Below, piece after piece: positions 1-9,500 of a stretch of DNA of 64,000 nucleotides. A model generated the notes under the pieces. The model was not told where the DNA came from. It made no database searches and was given only the letters and a program-made list of their open reading frames with translations. Both the position numbers and the translations under genes were made by a program. The stretch lies in contig OZ242170.1 in assembly GCA_965205545.1 (NCBI GenBank), positions 3,104,925 to 3,168,924 on the forward strand, written 5' to 3'. Within the stretch, counting starts at the first letter, position 1, and each line of letters starts with the position of its first letter. Source of the stretch: Bin55 sp965205545 (GTDB lineage: Bacteria > Pseudomonadota > Gammaproteobacteria > Pseudomonadales > Azotimanducaceae).

Positions 1-1
1 T

Positions 2-3000
2 GCTCTTGTCGAAATGGAATTTGATGAAGATGTCCGCACGGTTGGATTTGTCGCTCAAGACAGAACTCACCGAAACGGCGAGTGGGGTCCGGCAGAGCAT
101 TCACTTGCCGCAGACTTCGTTCAGTCGTGCGCTCGTCGGGCTATTCCGATTGTCAGTTTGATGGATACCCCTGGGGCCGCCGCTGACGAAGAAGCCAATC
201 GCGGCAATCAAGCGCACAGCATTTCACGCTTGATCGCTGTGATGTCTGATGTCGACGTGCCCAATATCGGGATCATTTTTGGAATTGGCTATTCGGGCGG
301 CGCCATTCCGCTGGCGGCAAGCAACATGATTCTCTCGGTCCGTGATGGACTGTTCAGCACGATTCAACCTCGGGGACTTGCAAGCATTGCGCGGCGACTG
401 AATCTGTCATGGCAGGAGTGTGCAAAGCACGTCGGTCTCTCCCCGTACGAATTGTTGCGCCAGGGCAATATTGATGGAATTGTTGATTACGTTCCTGGAG
501 AGACGGGAGAGAAACTTGAGAATCTCCGACAGGCTATCGTCACGGGGATAGGTTCCATCGAAGCAAGCACCAAGGCGTTTGTAGCTCAGGAACGTATGTT
601 TCTCTCAGAATATGAGCACGTTCTTGATCGATACCTATTTCCCACCGAGCGCATGAGACAGACAGAGAGTGCTTCGCTCTTTGAGTTTGTCGAGAATCCA
701 ACAGACTATCTAAACGTTTTTGGTTTGGCGTATCGGTACTGCAGATTTCTTCGAGTGCGCAGGAGGATCAAATCCACAGGCAAAGGCCAATATGGACGAC
801 TCGCACAACGCGAAATTCCAGAAGGGGAGCTTTCAGTACGACTTGATCAGGACCGCCGCCGAACTTTTTTGAGGTGGCTGCAGGATCCTGACAGGATCGT
901 CTACGACGACACTCTTAGAAGAGCTTGGCGGGCGTACGTAACAGCTAGGGCAGCAGTTGGCGAAACTCGGGGACGATTGGGCCGGTTGCTGCTTGGAGAA
1001 CCCAAAAAGAACTTTGAGAGTGCAACGAACACGCTCATGTCCGTTGTGGGCTCGTACTTGATGAATCGGTGGAAGACGGATAGTGCAGGCAACTTGATGT
1101 CGCTAATCGACTATCTGCAGAACGAAACAGCTAGTTTGGATTTCATTGATGCGCAGAGCATTGTCAGTCCCCGAATATTGTTGCGTTCCATCGCCACCGA
1201 TCAAGTGTTGGGTCCCATACTGCGTGAGCGGTTTACCCATTACGGAAGAAAGCTCCTTGGCCGTGTTGGCGTCGAGGAGATGTCCGAGACACAGTTGGCT
1301 GAACATTTGGCCATTGAGCTGAATCTGGTCATTACAGGTGAACATCTCCATATAGAAGAATCCTCAACTACATCAGACGGCACTTCACTTGTGGTATCTC
1401 AATCAAGTACCGCGTACAACAGGAGCGTACTGGACGAACGATTTGGAGATCACTTTCAAGGGGCCTCTACTGAGATCGCAGAGACTGCGGGACAAGCGGA
1501 TGGAATTGCGACAGTATTGGACATCATTCGTGAACCAGAGCTTCGCCCCTTGTTTCTCAAGGAACTGCAGCATCTAGTCGTCTTCAATGCCATTTACGAC
1601 GAGACTCTAACGAATCTCAAGGAAATCGCGGTTGAGGCAAAGAACACTCAGTCGTTGGAACGTGCAACGGTACGGAAGCTCCTGCGGGATTCCGTTCGAA
1701 AGACCGTACGTGCAAATCAAGGCCAAGGTTTGCCGGACGAATTGGACATGGACACCTTCCTTGACGGTTTCTGCGAGTGGTACTACAGATTTCAATCGAC
1801 TGCCGGACTTCGTAAGTTCCTGCTTGCCGTGGAAGAATGGAAGAAGACCAGTTATCCGCATATTTCGGACACACTACTGGTTATTGTTACTTTCTTCTTC
1901 CAAAACCTCTTGGTTTCGCTGCTAGCGAGTGAATTGGAAGGCAAACGCTACAGCGGACGCATAACTCCGCGCAACATTGGACGCAAGAAAGATTTCTGGA
2001 ATCGCCTAAACAATGCCTATAGAGATTTGCAGATTCAAGAAGTACTCATTGAGTACAAGAAGTCTCGGTCCACTAGCTACGAAGCATTTCGCGACGAGTT
2101 TTTCAATGACTTCGAGGAACTGTTCGAGGATCAATTAAGCAGCGACCCGTGCGAGTTTCCAGGATTCCGACTAGCAATAGAAGCCGCTCTCGAGCAAGAC
2201 AGGCCTCCATGCGGCATTGTCACAGGCGTCGGAAACTTTAAAGGAATTGAAGGCGGATTGCGGGTAGGAGTTGTACTTTCGAACTCTTCCTTCCAAGCTG
2301 GCGCATTCGACATGGCCAGCGCTGAAAAGTTTTGCAGGCTTCTCCTAACCTGCGCTGAGGAGAAGCTACCACTCATCTGCTTCATTTCCTCCGGAGGAAT
2401 GCAGACGAAAGAAGGGGCAGGGGCACTTTTCTCCATGGCGGCCATCAATGACAGGATTACCCATTTTGTGCGGGATTACGACCTGCCAGTCGTAGTTTTT
2501 GGCTATGGGGATTGCACCGGCGGAGCGCAAGCAAGCTTTGTGACGCACCCACTGGTGCATACTTACTACCTATCCGGAACTAGCATGCCCTTTGCTGGAC
2601 AGATAGTAGTTCCGAGTTATCTGCCTCTCGATTCGATTTTGTCGAATTATCTGGTATCCGTTCCCGGCGCGATGCAAGGACTGGTGAAACACCCGTTCTA
2701 CGACGATCTGGATACGGACTTGTGCAATATCGACAGCGACATTCCAGTGCCGGATGTAACCATAGTGGACGTGGTCGCTGGAGTGATGGAGGGATCGCTT
2801 TCGGCTGTACGTACAGCTCAACTTCCTGCACAACAACGAACGATAAGCGCAGAGCTCCTCTACAGACCAGTCGAGCGAGTTCTTGTCCATGCTCGTGGCT
2901 GTGCCGCAGTAAAGATTGTTCGGGTAGCTCAGAAACTTGGTATCGAGGTTGTGCTTGTTCAGTCAGATCCGGATATGGAGTCGGTCGCTTCGGACATGGT

Positions 3001-4615
3001 GGCTGATCAAGAAAAGGTCATTTGCATTGGAGGTAGCACACCCGACGAGAGCTACCTCAACGCGCGGTCAGTCTTGGCGATAGCCGAAAATGCAGAAGTA
3101 GACTCGTTGCATCCTGGAATCGGATTTCTTTCTGAAAATAGCCAGTTCGCCGGACTGGCTCGATCTCATGGAATCAACTTCATAGGTCCGCCAGTGGCCA
3201 GCATGGAGACCATGGGAAACAAGTCGAACGCCATCACCACAGCAATGCGATTGGGCGTCCCAGTTGTCCCAGGAAGCCACGGGATTGTGACAGATATCGA
3301 TCAAGCAGCACTGATGGCTGAGGAAATCGGTTATCCAGTGCTCATAAAGGCAGTCCACGGCGGCGGCGGCAAGGGCATTCAGTTGGTAGAGTCACCCGAG
3401 AAGTTTCACGAGTCCTTTCAACGGGTTTCCGTAGAAGCGCGTGCAGCATTTGGGAGCAGCGACGTCTATCTAGAACGCTATATAACGGATTTGAGACACA
3501 TCGAAGCTCAGATTCTTCGCGACAAGTTTGGCAATACGAAAGTACTTGGCATTCGCGACTGCAGTGTTCAGCGAAACAAACAGAAGATTTTTGAGGAGTC
3601 TGGATCGACCATGCTGCCGAAGAGATTTCTGGAGCAAATCCATCGAGATAGCGTTGCCATTGCAGATCAAGTTGAGTATGTAGGTGCAGGCACTCTAGAG
3701 TTCATCTATGACGTACAGGCGGACAGTTGCTACTTCATGGAGATGAACACAAGACTTCAGGTGGAGCATCCGGTAACTGAATTGGTGTCGGGCGTTGACA
3801 TCGTGGGCCAGCAATTTTCCATTGCTGGCGGCGAAACCATCGACGATCTCACGGTCGAACAGAAGGGCTATGCAATTGAAGCTCGTGTCAATGCGGAGCG
3901 CGTAGTCCGTGATGCAGACGGCGCACTCGTGTTCCAGTCAAGTGCCGGCCAGATTACGAAATGCAAGTTCCCCAAAGACCTGAAAGTGGATGTGATAACT
4001 ATCGCCGCCACGGGAAAATTCATTTCTCCCTACTACGACAGCATGATCGCGCAGGTCATAGCCCATGGTTCCGATCGAGCTTCTGCAGCGCGCCGTTTGA
4101 GGAGCTTTCTGTCTAAGGTACAAATTGAAGGAATTGGAACGAATATTGCCTTGTTATGTAGAGTGTTGGAAGACTCGGTCTTTCTTGAGGGTGAATATAC
4201 AACCGACTATCTACCCGAATTCCTCAATCGTATTGACGCAGATTCGCTCATTTCGGAGATGGAATCCACAATGGGCGATCAATCGTCAAGCATCGATGCT
4301 TCGGCCATTGCGATTGAAGGAAGCGAAGAGCTCAAGGTTCTCGCGCCAACCACTGGCATCTTCTACTTGAAGCCGACTCCTGCGGAGAGCGACTACGTTC
4401 AACACAATGAATGCATTCGCACTGACCACACACTATGCCAGATTGAAGCGTTCAAGGTCTTCACACCCTTGAAGCTGCGAGATTTGAACGTAGGGGCAAG
4501 TCCTTTCTACCCGGAGGATAAAGACTACAGGATTACCAGAATCAATGTTTCCTCAGGACAACAAGTCAATGCAGGAGATCTATTGTTCGTTGTCGAACCT
4601 CAGGCAGCGCCCTGA
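2..4615 (+). CDS. Fused acyl-CoA carboxylase polyprotein (CT-CT-BC-BCCP), 5' end cut by window
   Basis: The frame is open from base 2, so the first ATG (base 14) is probably internal and the N-terminus is missing. Counting from that ATG, an AccA-like carboxyltransferase spans about residues 1-190 (DTPGAAA near 51, GYSGGA near 92). A helical region without recognisable motifs follows to about 730. An AccD-like carboxyltransferase lies at 733-950 and lacks the zinc-finger cysteines of AccD. A biotin carboxylase lies at 950-1410, with the ATP-grasp glycine loop HGGGGKG near 1115 and RLQVEHPVTE at 1247. A C-terminal biotinyl domain lies at 1438-1533. The presumed biotinylated residue is Lys1481 in EAFKVF, where AccB has EAMKM. 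Family knowledge: ATP-dependent carboxylation of a short acyl-CoA. The substrate, acetyl- or propionyl-CoA or another, cannot be read from the sequence. The end overlaps the convergent permease gene by 16 bases. Confidence 0.88.
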   Translation, partial: ALVEMEFDEDVRTVGFVAQDRTHRNGEWGPAEHSLAADFVQSCARRAIPIVSLMDTPGAAADEEANRGNQAHSISRLIAVMSDVDVPNIGIIFGIGYSGGAIPLAASNMILSVRDGLFSTIQPRGLASIARRLNLSWQECAKHVGLSPYELLRQGNIDGIVDYVPGETGEKLENLRQAIVTGIGSIEASTKAFVAQERMFLSEYEHVLDRYLFPTERMRQTESASLFEFVENPTDYLNVFGLAYRYCRFLRVRRRIKSTGKGQYGRLAQREIPEGELSVRLDQDRRRTFLRWLQDPDRIVYDDTLRRAWRAYVTARAAVGETRGRLGRLLLGEPKKNFESATNTLMSVVGSYLMNRWKTDSAGNLMSLIDYLQNETASLDFIDAQSIVSPRILLRSIATDQVLGPILRERFTHYGRKLLGRVGVEEMSETQLAEHLAIELNLVITGEHLHIEESSTTSDGTSLVVSQSSTAYNRSVLDERFGDHFQGASTEIAETAGQADGIATVLDIIREPELRPLFLKELQHLVVFNAIYDETLTNLKEIAVEAKNTQSLERATVRKLLRDSVRKTVRANQGQGLPDELDMDTFLDGFCEWYYRFQSTAGLRKFLLAVEEWKKTSYPHISDTLLVIVTFFFQNLLVSLLASELEGKRYSGRITPRNIGRKKDFWNRLNNAYRDLQIQEVLIEYKKSRSTSYEAFRDEFFNDFEELFEDQLSSDPCEFPGFRLAIEAALEQDRPPCGIVTGVGNFKGIEGGLRVGVVLSNSSFQAGAFDMASAEKFCRLLLTCAEEKLPLICFISSGGMQTKEGAGALFSMAAINDRITHFVRDYDLPVVVFGYGDCTGGAQASFVTHPLVHTYYLSGTSMPFAGQIVVPSYLPLDSILSNYLVSVPGAMQGLVKHPFYDDLDTDLCNIDSDIPVPDVTIVDVVAGVMEGSLSAVRTAQLPAQQRTISAELLYRPVERVLVHARGCAAVKIVRVAQKLGIEVVLVQSDPDMESVASDMVADQEKVICIGGSTPDESYLNARSVLAIAENAEVDSLHPGIGFLSENSQFAGLARSHGINFIGPPVASMETMGNKSNAITTAMRLGVPVVPGSHGIVTDIDQAALMAEEIGYPVLIKAVHGGGGKGIQLVESPEKFHESFQRVSVEARAAFGSSDVYLERYITDLRHIEAQILRDKFGNTKVLGIRDCSVQRNKQKIFEESGSTMLPKRFLEQIHRDSVAIADQVEYVGAGTLEFIYDVQADSCYFMEMNTRLQVEHPVTELVSGVDIVGQQFSIAGGETIDDLTVEQKGYAIEARVNAERVVRDADGALVFQSSAGQITKCKFPKDLKVDVITIAATGKFISPYYDSMIAQVIAHGSDRASAARRLRSFLSKVQIEGIGTNIALLCRVLEDSVFLEGEYTTDYLPEFLNRIDADSLISEMESTMGDQSSSIDASAIAIEGSEELKVLAPTTGIFYLKPTPAESDYVQHNECIRTDHTLCQIEAFKVFTPLKLRDLNVGASPFYPEDKDYRITRINVSSGQQVNAGDLLFVVEPQAAP

Positions 4616-5355
4616 ACTAGCCCTACAACTCCCTGTACAACACATAACACTCCGATCGCGTCGATAATCCAGGGAACATACTTCTGGAACGTTTGCTCCT
4701 GCAGCCGGTGGAGCAAGTGTGTGCCGAATCGAGTTCCGACTAGTGCAAGCGCCCCAGCTGCGACTAGAAGCCATCCCCATGTCGATGGTAGCGGCGATTC
4801 CGCGACCACATAGGCAGCGTACGCATAGTAGCCTGTCTTACATAGGTGCCCTATGGTTTGAGTAAGGGCCTTGGAAGCGACAATCTGAAACCTGTTCAGA
4901 GGTGATTTCTGGTAGAAAAAATCTAGCAGAGGGCCCGACGTACCGGATAGAAGTTGCGTAAAGACAACAAGCAATCCACACGCAAACGCCGTCGCGGGCT
5001 TCCTGATGTCCAACGTTACCGAACTCGGTTGTAGATGCGACACCAAAGGCACTAGACCTAGGAAAATCAACACAAAGTGCTTGCTTGGGAGAACGCTCAG
5101 GGCTAGAAAGGGCCCTACCGCCAAAACAGTTCCCAGCAAGTAGGGAGGCAGCACTTCCCAAACGACACTCTTGCGCAAGAACCAGAATCGCGACCCATTC
5201 GCAATTGATTGGACAAAGCCATGCAGGACCATGGCGTGTGCAACGGGAGTCACAGCTAGCAGGATCGCCATGAGAATCATGCCGCCTGCCATGCCAACCA
5301 CGCCGGACAATACGCTTGTGGCGAGAACAGTTGTTAGGATGAGAGCAATTGTCAT
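4600..5355 (-). CDS. TauE/SafE family membrane permease
   Basis: This 251-residue, strongly hydrophobic protein has about eight predicted membrane segments. The N-terminal segment carries the glycine-rich GVVGMAGGMIL typical of the TauE/SafE (DUF81) family, and a second glycine/serine element, LLSGTSGPLLDFF, lies near residues 137-149, matching the family's two-repeat architecture. Members export sulfoacetate, sulfite or other small anions across the inner membrane; the substrate here is unknown. The gene starts at an ATG. Its 3' end overlaps the convergent carboxylase gene by 16 bases. It is last in the minus-strand block and is separated from the upstream hotdog-like gene by 235 bases holding a nested inverted repeat, so it may be transcribed on its own. 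Confidence 0.8.
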   Translation of the reverse strand: MTIALILTTVLATSVLSGVVGMAGGMILMAILLAVTPVAHAMVLHGFVQSIANGSRFWFLRKSVVWEVLPPYLLGTVLAVGPFLALSVLPSKHFVLIFLGLVPLVSHLQPSSVTLDIRKPATAFACGLLVVFTQLLSGTSGPLLDFFYQKSPLNRFQIVASKALTQTIGHLCKTGYYAYAAYVVAESPLPSTWGWLLVAAGALALVGTRFGTHLLHRLQEQTFQKYVPWIIDAIGVLCVVQGVVGLVQGAA

Positions 5356-5486
5356 CGGCAGCGCGATTTCACTATTGACTCGTAGCTCGGATTCGACAGT
5401 CTATGGTTAGTTGTGATTCGGACATAAACCGTCACGTGATTGTGCCAAGCATCACGATTCGGCAAGCAACTGCTCAGCTGCTCAAA

Positions 5487-5545
5487 ATTCAATGCAACGA
5501 GATTTCTTCGTTAGCGAAGACCCTGAGACTGGCTTTGCATTGAAT
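5487..5545. repeat. Nested inverted repeat (11-bp outer stem, 6-bp inner stem)
   Basis: The outer arms ATTCAATGCAA (5487-5497) and TTGCATTGAAT (5535-5545) are perfectly complementary. Inside them TCTTCG (5505-5510) and CGAAGA (5515-5520) pair around a TTAG loop. The element lies between two minus-strand genes. No T-run follows the outer stem, so it is not a classical terminator. It could be a structured RNA, a processing site or an attenuation element. Confidence 0.6.
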
Positions 5546-5590
5546 ATCTGAATACCCACCAGCAAGGTAGGGCACTAAGGGGCTACGTGC

Positions 5591-6406
5591 TTAGTTCCAC
5601 AGCGGGGACGATGCTTTCATCCAGCGTGTAAGGTGCCGCATCGTGGCTATCGTCTTACCTGAAGTCTTGTCTTGTAGCTGAGAGTCCACCCAAGCAAACT
5701 CAGTTTTTGGGCTTGCTCCCACACAAATGACTGATCCGGTCCGCCGGTATTCCCTTCCAATATGAACTGGACCATTGACCAAGGAAATTTCCGTCGCTCC
5801 AAAGAACCCCACTGCCTGCTTGATCTTATGCGTAGGAAAACTCGCATTGAGCACCGTGTACATCGCAGATGGAAGAACGACTAATCCATCGAAGTCCCCA
5901 GAACCGTTTCCGTCACTGACAATCAAACTGTCGTTTGACGGACATTCGTCTCCGGGTTTGAGATCTTCAAGAATGCGGAGCTGATCTGAACCTGCGTTGT
6001 CTAGAGTCAAGCTGGAGACGTAGTTCATCTCAACTGGAGACCCAATTGACAGCGATCCCTTTGCAACTATTCGATGCTCAGGAGTCTCAACAAATGCGTC
6101 GACCTTTTCATTGTCGGTTCCGGCTGGTTGCGAAATGACCGCGCGAACATCCTCGCGATGAGTGGTCGCATAGGTGTAGTACATGGAAATAGCTCCACGT
6201 TTGTACCATCGCATCCCCCACGTTTCCCGAATTATTGGCACAAAGTGATCGAGGTGAATTGTCCCAGGTATAGTGCCACCACGCATTCCGATCTTGGTTG
6301 CCACGGAATCATTGTGGATGGAACCTGGTTGGTCCATCCATCTATTTATGGGCTGTTGCCATGCGGACAACAGCTTGTCGTCAATAGCAGTAACTGATTG
6401 GCTCAC
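5591..6406 (-). CDS. Hotdog-fold (MaoC-like) domain protein, function unknown
   Basis: A protein of 271 residues from the GTG at 6406. I chose this start because AAGAGGGG lies five bases upstream; the open frame extends further, to a TTG at 6493. The N-terminal part contains IHNDSVA followed by RGGTIPG, a pattern resembling MaoC-like hydratase/thioesterase hotdog domains (an IHND-type catalytic Asp/His segment and a glycine-rich turn). The C-terminal half could be a second hotdog but has no clear motif. There is no signal peptide, so it is probably cytosolic. It follows the 1400-residue membrane protein by about 100 bases on the same strand and may be cotranscribed with it. The family call is from motif resemblance only; a substrate cannot be inferred. 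Confidence 0.55.
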   Translation of the reverse strand: MSQSVTAIDDKLLSAWQQPINRWMDQPGSIHNDSVATKIGMRGGTIPGTIHLDHFVPIIRETWGMRWYKRGAISMYYTYATTHREDVRAVISQPAGTDNEKVDAFVETPEHRIVAKGSLSIGSPVEMNYVSSLTLDNAGSDQLRILEDLKPGDECPSNDSLIVSDGNGSGDFDGLVVLPSAMYTVLNASFPTHKIKQAVGFFGATEISLVNGPVHIGREYRRTGSVICVGASPKTEFAWVDSQLQDKTSGKTIATMRHLTRWMKASSPLWN

Positions 6407-6508
6407 ATTGCCCCTCTTGCGTGTTGTGCCAGATGCAAGCATATTACACAGGCACCTGGCTGTTCGTTTGCCGAGTGAAGATTGGCGGTGCAACCAGGTC
6501 GCCTGCGA

Positions 6509-9500
6509 CTATTCCTTAGCTTCTTCCTGTTCTTCCCTTCGGCGTTTCCTCACTTCTGCGAGTCTGGCACGGCGTTCCTTCCAAAAACGGAACGCAGGCC
6601 AGAACTCTGGTTCGCTTGCTGCTATCCAAGCAGATTTGGTCCACTTGAGCAACGCGAATGCGAGCCACAATGACCAGATCAGCATGGCGATGAAAAACAC
6701 CCACCGCGGCAACGAAAACACCCATGCGGTTGGCAATACTGTGTCGCTTTCATCCGAAAACCACTTAAAGGTGAACGGACCCGAACCGTACCCTGCAATG
6801 TGCATGTTGGGTTGCCCGAGCAGCGCGGAGGGGACAGCCCAGACTAGCATTGAAAACCCAGTAACGCTTAATGCCACGTAGGTAATTTGCTTCAGGTAGT
6901 AGAAGAACCTGATGCGATCAATCTCCTTCTTGCGTGCCCTCACCCAAATTGCCAGAAACCATGCACCTGCAAAAAGGAGAGCCCACAGGTTTGTCAATGT
7001 GGCACCGAGAGAAAGCAGTATTGCGTCGGCGGTCGTTATGGGCATATTCGGCAATCGAGATATGGCAATGGCTACCAAGAGCACAACAGCAATTACCGCC
7101 CAAAACATCACGGCGCCACCAAGCGTAGGCCCGCCCAGAAAAAGAGTCCAGCGATCCTCCGGATACGACATGGTCATGTTGATGTTGCGTGCTTCCCTCT
7201 CGAGTCCAATTTGTGGAGTGGAAAACATAAGACCTGTCCCGGAATCCACAAGCCATTCAATGTTGTAGTCGTGCGTACCTGTGCGCAGAGGCAATACAAC
7301 CCGCGGGTCGGCTGGAATTGGCTGCGTATCTCCTCGAACTCTAATTGCCTGGACCATCGCGCCTTCTGGGAGCGTTACTGCAAAGTCAGCGGACTGCGAA
7401 GCATGAATAAGCAATCGGAGATTGGTGCGGTGGGACCGATTGCCAACAACGTAACGCACATACGCAGATTCGATAGTGAACACATTGCCGGGCGCCGGCA
7501 CCGGTCTTGAGAGGTTTAGTGTTAGCGTTTCGCTAGATCGAGGATGAAACACCGTCTCATTGAAGTCTGACTTAACGGGTGTGATTCCCTCATACTCAAA
7601 CGCCCAGAAGTCCGATCCTCGAATTGACCACGTCTCATTGCGGTCAACTAGGTCTGGCGCTGTCAGTTCAATTGGTCCGTCGACTCGGAATCGGCTCGAC
7701 CACCTTTGGGCATTTTCCTTCTCTCTAAAGGAAAGTGTAATGACATTCTCTTGCACCGTTCCGGCTGCTCGAAGCACAGTTTCGTTTGGCAGTAGAGGCA
7801 CCTGAACCGTGAACGGTTCCGTTTCGGGTGCAATCCGGACAACAGTTGTGATCACTGTGGGTTCGTAAGCGAGGCTCATTCGCCGTGTTACTGAAACGTA
7901 GGGCTGTACCGGTTGCGACGCGGATAACAATGCTGGTTCGAGTCGGGTATCTTTGTCGGCATCCTCGGATAGCTTGGAAAAAGCCAAATTCGAGCCCTTG
8001 AGCTTGCCTCCGACTAGTCCTTCGATTACCCAAGCGGTAGCACCGATGTCAACTAGGCTAGGCTTCAGCGGAAACTCAATCTCGAATCGATTTAGATCTC
8101 CTATATCTGCGTCAATATTAATGGTGTGCTTGCCACGATCCAAAAGAACATAGAGAGAACCATGAAGATCTCTCAGTAGCGGCGTCTCCTCACCGTTGGC
8201 CAAGACGCTACTTGGGTTCCAAGTATTCATACCGGAGGGCAACTCGACTGCAATAGTCTCCTCGGCATGGATAAGAAGGTTCATTTCCAGAGAATCTTCG
8301 TTTACTTCGACCCGTACGTCTTCAAGATAGGCGCAATCCGGCAAGCAGTCGGGCGACTCAGTTAGTCTCGAACGCAACTCCTGAAGAATTCTCGAGTCTG
8401 GAGTGTCGGCTAAGACATCTGTGGGCAATAGCAACACAATAGCCAAGATGGGCAGTACGCCTCGCAGAAAGCTTGGAAGATTTCCTGCCACTGTGGCCGA
8501 CCGCATTGCGATGAAGAAGCCAATTGCAACGAGGGCAAGCACTGCACCTAGTCCAGCGACGATTCGTGTTGCCCACGGAGGCATCAAGGCAAACGAGATC
8601 GTCTGCTGCTTGGTTACGGGACCCGACCAATTCAATTGAGCCGAACTCCATTGCCAAGTAGGCGTACCTGGTCCTGTTTGAATAGTTACACCATGGGTCG
8701 CAGTGTCAAAATCCGTTGCGCCACCGCTCGACGTCATTATGGAATCTGCCGCGCCACTATCGGACCCAATCGACCGATCCATAATGGGGTCTGCGCGCGG
8801 AGTAGGCAATCGCGTTCCGGTGACTATCGTCATCTGCTTGGTGAGTTGGGTGTCAGTTAAGCTTCGTGACTGGACTGAGACTTGCTCGGTCTGAGACGAA
8901 TCTGCCCTTGATGAGGCGATGTATGCAACAGGTGAATAAGGCGATGGAGAGTCCAGTTGAGGAAAAACAGCTTGCATAGCGCTGAAAGCGGCGAAATAAA
9001 CCGTTACGACGGCTGCTGCGACCGCAAGGCTCCAATAGACAACGGTCGTCGCTGATCGAAACCAACTTGCATTTACGAGATTTGTTAGGTAGATCAGTCC
9101 GGCGAGTACAAGCCAACCTATAGTAGGTAGTGCATTCTCCTGATAGGTAAGTACCACTGTCACGAAAATGGTGGCAGCCCACCAGATCCCCCCAATGCGG
9201 AAAACGAATGCCACCAGCAGCAGACACAGGAACACGTCCCAAATGGACCACTTCGACAACCAAGTTTGCTCTACATTGTCGACTCCGTTAGTCCAGAGCA
9301 AACGCCAGCCAGGCGGCAGATGCAGGGTGGCACGTAACGAATTGGCATCAACGTGCCAACCGTTGGCCAGCATAGTGCCTCGTCCTTCGAATACGCTCAC
9401 AGCATGAATGTTCGCATTCCGCTGATTCAGGTTAATTCCGGGACTCCGTTGTTCAGTTGGGTCCTCAAACGAAATCAATCGAAGTTGGCCATCTACTTCG

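Noticed and set aside
14..16. ATG at base 14 as the start of the carboxylase
   Set aside because: The frame is open to the window edge and the AccA-like domain is already under way, so the gene starts upstream.
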